Positions 58,001 through 64,000 of a stretch of DNA of 64,000 nucleotides are shown piece after piece. The DNA is taken from contig OY757016.1 in assembly GCA_963580285.1 (NCBI GenBank), positions 39,943,124 to 40,007,123 of the forward strand. The letters run 5' to 3'. The stretch is from Lucinisca nassula. Taxonomy: Eukaryota > Mollusca > Bivalvia > Lucinida > Lucinidae. Within the stretch, counting starts at the first letter, position 1, and each line of letters starts with the position of its first letter. A program made the position numbers and the translations under genes. Under the pieces are notes generated by a model, which saw nothing but the letters and a program-made list of their open reading frames with translations, did no database searches and was not told the DNA's origin.

Positions 58001-58229
58001 TCAATACAATCACCCTAAATGACCTGTACATGTATTTGTTACTGGAGCTATGGGAATAATTCCCTAGGAACTCAAAAATGAGTTAGAATCAGCCATGGTT
58101 ACTGGGCCATTAGTGTTCAAGTCAAAGAAGTTCCACTTTACTTTGCCATGCAATGTGTATAATGATACCACTAATATGAAATAAATAGCAAAATTCTAAA
58201 CTAAATTCTAATAAATTAACTGAGCTGGG

Positions 58230-59560
58230 TCAAGGAAAACTGTGTTTAATAACAAGAGTATTCAACAATAAATTATCAACCAGTGCATCCAGGCACCATA
58301 ATATCAGCCACTGCATGCGGGCAGCTTGAATTGCACCCAGGCAGCTTGATATCAGTCAGTGCACCCAGGTATCACATTATCAGCCAGTATTTCCAGGCAG
58401 CTTAATATCAAACAGTGCTCTCAGGCAGTTTGATATCAAACAATACTTCCAGGCAGATTGGTATCAACAAGTACATCCATCCAGCATATCAATCCTTGAT
58501 ATTAACCAGCATTTCCAGGCAACTTAACCTCAAGCAAAGCATGCAGGCAGCTTGATATCAACCAGCACATCCAGGTAGTTTGGTAAATACCAGTGCATCC
58601 AAGCAGCTTGCTATCAACAATTGCATATAGGTAGCTTGATATCAACCTGTGCATTCAGACAGCAAATCAACCAGTGCATCCAGCCAGCCTTATATCAGCC
58701 CGTGCATCTAGGCAGCTTGCTATCAAGCAGTGTGAATATACAGCTTGATATAAACCTGACATTCAGGCAGCTGGCTATCAACCAGTGCATCCACCAACAG
58801 CTTGCTTTCACAAAGTTCATCCAGACAGCTTGATATCAGTCAAAGCATTCAAGTTACTTAATATCAACAAGTGAATCTAGGCAGCTTAATATCAAACAGT
58901 GCATCCAGATGGCTTGATATCAACCAGAAGATTTAGACAGTCTGATATTAAACAGTGAATCCAGAGTGCATATCAACCAGTGTATCCAGACAGCTTGGTA
59001 TCAGCCAGTGGTTTTAGGCAGCTTGATATCAACCAGTGCATCAAGACAGCTTATTATCAAACAATGCATGTACACAGGCAGCCAATGCAAGCAGCTTAAT
59101 ATCAACTAGAGCATCAAGGCAGCCTGATATCAAACAATGCACCCATACACCTGGATATCAAACAGATTGTTCAGGCAGCTTAATATCAACCAGTGTATCC
59201 AGGAAGCTTGATGTCGATCAGTTCATCAAGGCAGCTTGTTATCAACCAATGCATGTATGCAGTTTTATGTCAACCAATGTTTGCAGCTTGATAGAAACTG
59301 GTACATCAGGTCAGCTTGATATAGGTAGCAGTCCAGTTTTTCAAACCTTTGTCCAGGCAGTTTGATATCATCCAGTGTATCCAGGCAGCTTGATATCTAC
59401 TCATCAAGCAGTATTTCCAGACAGCTTGATATCAACCAGTGCATCAAGACAGCTTGTTATCAACCAATGGATGTATGCAGCTTTATGTCGACCAATATTC
59501 CAGGCAGCCTGATATAAACAGTACAGCCAGGAAGCTTGATATAGGTAGCAGTCCGTTTTT
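58230..59560. repeat. Degenerate tandem array, about 28-30 bp unit
   Basis: About 40 diverged units read CAGCTTGATATCAACCAG plus TGCATCCAGG. Many contain the GATATC palindrome. Open frames over it are low-complexity. Confidence 0.85.
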
Positions 59561-59907
59561 CAAAGCATTGTTAGCTTGACAAACTAGTTTGTAGTCAAAA
59601 TGTGAACGATTCTTGCAGTTACCATTTATAACACACAGACATTTTTGCTGAAAAAAGATGAGTAGCTTTTGCATTTTCAGCAAAAAAATATGAGCATATT
59701 TGCCATATTAAATGATCAAAGCTTAATCATATATACTGGCAGCTTGATCAGAATTTTTGCCGAGTTTTCAATGGAAACAACTTACTTGGAAGCTACATAT
59801 TGCTGCAATGAATGGTTTCAATGAAATAGTGACTCCTATTTTCTATCTGAAAGGTGCTCTTTGTTTCCAAAGACAACTTTTAAGCTTCTGTTCACATCAA
59901 TCCAACT

Positions 59908-60150
59908 GGGCCCAGTTGTTCAAAGCATCGATAGCTTAACGAGCTCGTTAGTGGTCATATTGTTAACTGTTCTAGCAAGTACAATATCGAAAATTTTGGA
60001 ATTTTTGCTGAAAAAATGTGAGCAGCTTTTGCATTTGCAAAAGCTGCTAACATTTTTCCAGCAAAAATATATGTATATTTGCCATATTTAATTACCATAG
60101 TTTTAACGATTCGTTAACTAACGACATCGTTAGTTTTGAACAACGGCCCT
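59908..60150. mobile_element. MITE family G
   Basis: GGGCCCAGTTGTTCAAAGC at the left pairs with TTTGAACAACGGCCC at the right. The inner GCTTTTGCATTTGCAAAAGC palindrome is perfect. A half copy precedes it at 59565-59735. Confidence 0.83.
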
Positions 60151-60422
60151 TGATGTTTAAAGCCATGTGATGGCAGTAGAATGTCTCCTTGTACTTCAAC
60201 ATAGTGCAGTTTATTATTATTTTTCTTTGTGATCATCAAGCTCACTCCTGGTCTTGAAAATTAATACAAGGCTCACTGATTAGGTAGCTATTCGACTGAA
60301 TGATTAAAAATGCTCAATAAAATCCAACCATGGTGACAACATTTGCTATCAGCACCCTTACTAAACAACCCAGAATTTCACTTGACACGGCCAGCTCAAT
60401 TCATGCATATTGCCAGGAATAC

Positions 60423-60551
60423 CTTTACAAAAGCCACGTCTATCTCGCTTAAAACCATCGTCACATGAGCATACAAAGCTACCATGTGTGTTCTCACACA
60501 TTTCAAAGCGGCCATAGCAGCTATGTCTTCTTACAATGCACTCATCTAGGT
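60423..60551 (-). CDS. FBLN1: Fibulin-1-like exon E1: calcium-binding EGF module
   Basis: This is an internal exon of a secreted matrix protein. The 129 nt start after an acceptor ending ctttcag and stop before G|gtattc, so both flanking introns are phase 1. It reads DLDEC, then six cysteines in EGF spacing (C-6-C-6-C-8-C-1-C-11-C). The first Asp is completed by the G of the previous exon. The DxDE start and the Asn and Phe in CENTHGSF fit the calcium-binding EGF consensus. It is the most 5' exon recognised here, and the signal peptide and anaphylatoxin-like modules expected of fibulin-1 would lie beyond 64000. It could belong to another EGF-rich matrix protein if taken alone; the terminal exons downstream decide for fibulin. 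Confidence 0.87.
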
Positions 60552-60900
60552 CTGAAAGTCATGTGATACTAAACACGCCAATGAAATAAAGCCATGCAAA
60601 TATCTATCATATGATTTTTATCTGCAAGCTCTCTGAAATCACTCTTGGAATGGTCTTAATGACACCTACACCTAAAAGTCTTTTGATATCAAATAAGCCA
60701 ATGAAATTATTCATGTGGCTAGATATCAGCCAATCATTTTTGTCAATCCAAGGATGTGTAAGTCATGTGACATTGTAAAAGCCAAGTGCCCTAAGGTGAA
60801 TAGATATCTAGCTAATATTCTGCAATTTTAAAAAGGGAGTAAACTTTTGGGACTTCTTGTTTACTTTACTCAGCCATCTGATAAAGGGATATACTCTTAA

Positions 60901-61043
60901 CCCTTGTCCTGCTGCTACTTTTGCAAACAGTGTAAATCCAGATCAGATGGCTTTTCACTATTTGTTATTCAGTTGGCTGATTTATCAAGTAATTTGATCA
61001 AAAATGGTTGTGGTAAAATTAATTTATTCAGCAGAACAAGGGT
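60901..61043. mobile_element. MITE family C with internal deletion
   Basis: TTAA precedes it at 60897-60900 and follows on the right. Ends are CCCTTGTCCTGCTGC and CAGCAGAACAAGGG; one half of the core hairpin is gone. Confidence 0.8.
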
Positions 61044-61087
61044 TTAAAAAAATATTTGCTCCTCATGAGCAAATTCTTTCATTTAAG

Positions 61088-61290
61088 AGTGGTAGTGTAG
61101 TTCAGTGGTTAGTGTACTTGCCTCTGGTGCTGGAGGTCCTAGTTTCAATACCCACTGAACATGGATAAACTTTTGGTTGCAGAACATGCCCCATTGGCAT
61201 CATTTGGCATCATATGTGGGGATGAATGCCACAAAGTGAGTCATCCTTCAGATAGGGACGTTAACTGAAAGCCCCCTTGTAAGCTAAGCT
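61088..61290 (+). mobile_element. tRNA-related SINE S5
   Basis: GTGTAGTTCAGTGGTTAGTG resembles an A box and CTAGTTTCAATACCC a decayed B box. The body shows no match to S1-S4. Confidence 0.65.
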
Positions 61291-61379
61291 CAAAGCAGTC
61301 TCTACTTTAGACATTATAAGCTAAATACGACATAGCATTTTGCTTTTGCCACTAAAAGCATACTAAGTCAGATACACCA

Positions 61380-62045
61380 TAACATTAAACCTTTTCCCAC
61401 AATAAGTGTTATAAGCTAAAAGCAAAATAGTATTTACCCATTCTCATAATAAGCAGTATAAGCTAGAAGCAAAATAACATTTACCCATTGTCACAATACG
61501 CATTAAAAGCTAACCCTTTTGCCATAATAAGCATTATAAGCATTATAAGCTAAAAGCAACATAACATTAACCCTTTTGCCACAATAAGCATTATAAGCTA
61601 AAACCAACATAACATTAACCCTTTTGCCACAATAAGCATTATAAGTTAAAAGCAACATAACATTAACCCTTTTGCCACAATAAGCATTATAAGCTAAAAG
61701 CAACATAACATTCACCCTTTTGCCACAATAAGCATTATAAGCTAAAACCAACATAACATTAACCTTTTTGCCACAATAAGCATTATAAGCTAAAAGCAAC
61801 ATAACATTCACCCTTTTGCCACAATAAGCATTATAAGCTAAAACCAACATAACATTAACCTTTTTGCCACAATAAGCATTATAAGCTAAAAGCAACATAA
61901 CATTCACCCTTTTGCCACAATAAGCATTATAAGCTAAAACCAACATAACATTAACCTTTTTGCCACAATAAGCATTATAAGCCAAAAGCAACATAACATT
62001 CACCCTTTTGCCACAATAAGCATTGTAAGCTAAAAGCAACATAAC
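61380..62045. repeat. Tandem array, 48 bp unit with 96 bp higher order
   Basis: The unit AAGCATTATAAGCTAAAAGC with AACATAACATTAACCC repeats at 48 bp. In the middle, units alternate between AAAAGC and AAAACC and between TTAACC and TTCACC, a 96 bp period. The 48 bp length keeps one frame open for 179 codons on the minus strand; that frame is not a gene. Confidence 0.9.
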
Positions 62046-64000
62046 ACTAGAATTTGTTTTTCTACAAAAACACAGATGTCTCCCCCGTTTTTTACCTCTA
62101 AGTATAACCTTGACATTGGAGGTATTAAGCCGGGTCTTGTGTGCAACACATCATCTAATGAAGATAAACATTTCTGCAAAGTAACTTTAAAAATGTTAAA
62201 AAAATTTCAAAGGGCAATAACTCTTGAAATTTAAGGGGCATAATCCGGATGAGAAAAAAAAATACGCGTCTGCTTATTTTCCATTAGGAATGCATATATG
62301 AAATTTCAAAACCATAGCATACACAGTTCTAAAGTTATGCTATGCATCCCTTTTAGCATTCATTACAATGGGCACAAATTACCAAAATGACAAAGGGCCA
62401 TAACTCATAAAGTATTTTTCGGAATTTTGTCAAAAGTTAACCAGTTCATATACTCATCACCATCAATATACTCAACAACTTTCAAGGCTCTAGCTCCAAT
62501 AGTGTTTGAGAAATTTTGCTGACAAGATTTTATTGGAAAAATTTCAAAGGGCAATAACTCTTGAAAGGGGCATAATCCGGACGAGAAAAAAAATACGAGT
62601 CAGCTAATTTTCCATGAGGAATCCATATATAAAATTTCAAAACCCTAGCTTACACGGTTCTAAAGTTATGCTATGCATCACTTTTAGCATACATTACAAT
62701 GGGCACAAATTACCAAAATGACAAAGGGCCATAACTCAAAGTATTTTTCAGAATTTTGTCAAAAGTTAAACAGTTCATCTACTCATCACCACCAATATAT
62801 TCACCAATTTTCAAGGCTCTAGCTCCAATAGTTTTTGAGATATCTTGCTGACAAGATTTTATTAAAAAAATTTCAAAGGGCAATAATTCTTGAAAGGGGA
62901 TTAATCCGGACGAGAACAAAAATACGCGTCAGCTAATTTTCCATGAGAAATCCATATATGAAATTTCAAAACCCTAGCATACACGGTTCTAAAGTTATGC
63001 TATGCATCACTTTTAGCATACATTACAATGGGCACAAATTAACATAATGACAAAGGGCCGTAACTCACAAAGTATTTTTCGAAATTTTGTCAAAAGTTAA
63101 TCAGTTCATCTACTCATCACCACCAATATATTCACCAACTTTCAAGGCTCTAACTCCAATAGTTTTTGAAATATTTTGCTGACAAGATTTTATTAAAAAA
63201 TTTCAAAGGGCAATAACTCTTGAAGGGGGCATAATCCGGACGAGAAAAAAAATACACGTCAGCTAATTTTCCATGAGAAATCCATATATTAAATTTCAAA
63301 ACCATAGCATACACGGTTCTTTAGTTATGCTATGCATCAAAAGGTAACGGACAGACGAACGAACAAACGAACCAGAACCAATATGCTCCTCCAACTTTTT
63401 CAAAGTTGGAGGCATAAAAAGGCCCCTTTTTGTTCTTTGACCTCTTAGTACGACCTTGACATTTGAGGTACCAACTTGGGTCATGCACGCAACACATCGT
63501 CTTATGGTGGTTAACATTTCTGCCAAGTAATTTCAAAATCCATCTAAAAATAAGAAAGTTATTGACAGAACACAAAAAAAGGCCCCTTTTTTTACCTTTA
63601 ACCTCTATGTATGACCTTGACCTTTCAGATACCAAACTGGATCATGCGTGCAACACATCACCTCATGGTGTTTAACATCTCTGCCAAGCAATTTCAAAAT
63701 CCATCTAAAAATAAGAAAGTTATTGACCAAACACGAAAAAAAAGGCCCCTTTTTTTACTTTTGACCTCTATGTATGACCTTGACACTTGAGGTATCAAAC
63801 TGAATCATGCATGCAACACATCGTCTCATGATAGTTAACATTTTTGCCAAGTAACTTCAAATTCTATCTAAAAATAAGCAAGTTATTGACAAAACCGGAA
63901 AAAAGGCCCCTTTTTTACCTTTGACCTCTAAGTATGACCTTGACCTTTGAGGTACCAACCTGGGTCATGCACGTAACACATCGTCTTATATTGGTTAACA
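62046..64000 (+). mobile_element. Array elements P12 within P13, running off the window
   Basis: A P5-type unit (62090-62190) is followed by four units of about 330 bp sharing AAAGGGCAATAACTCTTGAA and TTATGCTATGCATC. Then come an ACGGACAGACGAACGAAC microsatellite and the hairpin CCTCCAACTTTTTCAAAGTT. P5-type units of about 160 bp resume at 63421 and continue past the end. P12 thus looks inserted in, or fused to, a P5-type array. Confidence 0.75.

Larger units (their letters stand above)
56627..58138. mobile_element. MITE family E with amplified inner hairpins and two inserts
   Basis: Ends CAGTCAAACCTCAATGACTC and the complement side TCAAAGAAGTTCCACT match 10844-11188 with decay. It contains repeat R3 (56675-56970), SINE S2 (57058-57224) and about eight tandem copies of its inner hairpin. 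Confidence 0.75.

Noticed and set aside
20791..60551. Hemicentin, fibrillin or Notch as the identity of the EGF gene
   Set aside because: Hemicentin also has EGF modules and a similar terminal module, but the long fourth loops, the CIKNC-type D exon, the LSFPTN C exon and the phase 2 C/D branch fit fibulin-1 better. No TB, LNR or immunoglobulin modules are visible. Hemicentin remains the main alternative.
61503..62042. A 179-codon repeat protein gene
   Set aside because: The frame is open only because the 48 bp satellite unit is a multiple of three; there is no signal, domain or gene context.

Overview
The window looks like AT-rich, repeat-dense, intron-dominated animal DNA. It most likely comes from a bivalve mollusc (a Dreissena-like heterodont is my guess, not proven). 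The basis is the mix of tRNA-derived SINEs, many short palindromic MITEs, and elements built as head, 150-180 bp tandem units, GGAC-type microsatellite and terminal hairpin, the layout of the 'pearl' elements known from bivalves. I see no prokaryotic gene organisation. Almost every open reading frame here is a chance product of repeats.

One real gene is recognisable. It runs on the minus strand across nearly the whole window and its 5' end lies beyond base 64000. Nine exons each encode a calcium-binding EGF module (60423-60551, 50587-50727, 46935-47123, 44633-44773, 34203-34325, 30443-30562, 28426-28545, 22551-22682, 20791-20935). The first eight have phase 1 introns on both sides; the ninth ends in phase 2 and lacks its sixth cysteine. 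Two different downstream exons, 9567-9981 (with stop) and 5861-6114 (with a splice donor), both accept phase 2, both supply that missing cysteine, and both encode a fibulin-type C-terminal module. They resemble the fibulin-1 C and D variants respectively, in the order C then D. I therefore read this as a fibulin-1 gene, a secreted extracellular-matrix and basement-membrane glycoprotein, with alternative C/D ends. The last D-type exon or exons are not visible and probably lie before base 1.

The introns, region by region: 1-5860 holds duplicated unique sequence and a few MITEs. 6-20 kb holds SINEs, MITEs, a pearl-like array (12.7-13.75 kb), two identical 461 bp elements, a 2.5 kb array rich in TGACCTTGA motifs, and a dead mariner transposon (18597-19935) with TA target duplications. 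20-34 kb holds tandem arrays and MITEs packed round the small exons. 34.3-35.0 kb is a three-deep nested MITE insertion. 38.2-44.2 kb is a roughly 6 kb mosaic array of about 34 units. 44-64 kb holds further SINEs, MITEs and arrays, including a MITE whose inner hairpin has been amplified in tandem (57.26-58.0 kb).

The most notable observations are the C/D terminal-exon pair in a mollusc-like genome, the nested insertions that reveal target-site choice (TA and TTAA), and a palindromic core shared by MITE families whose ends differ.
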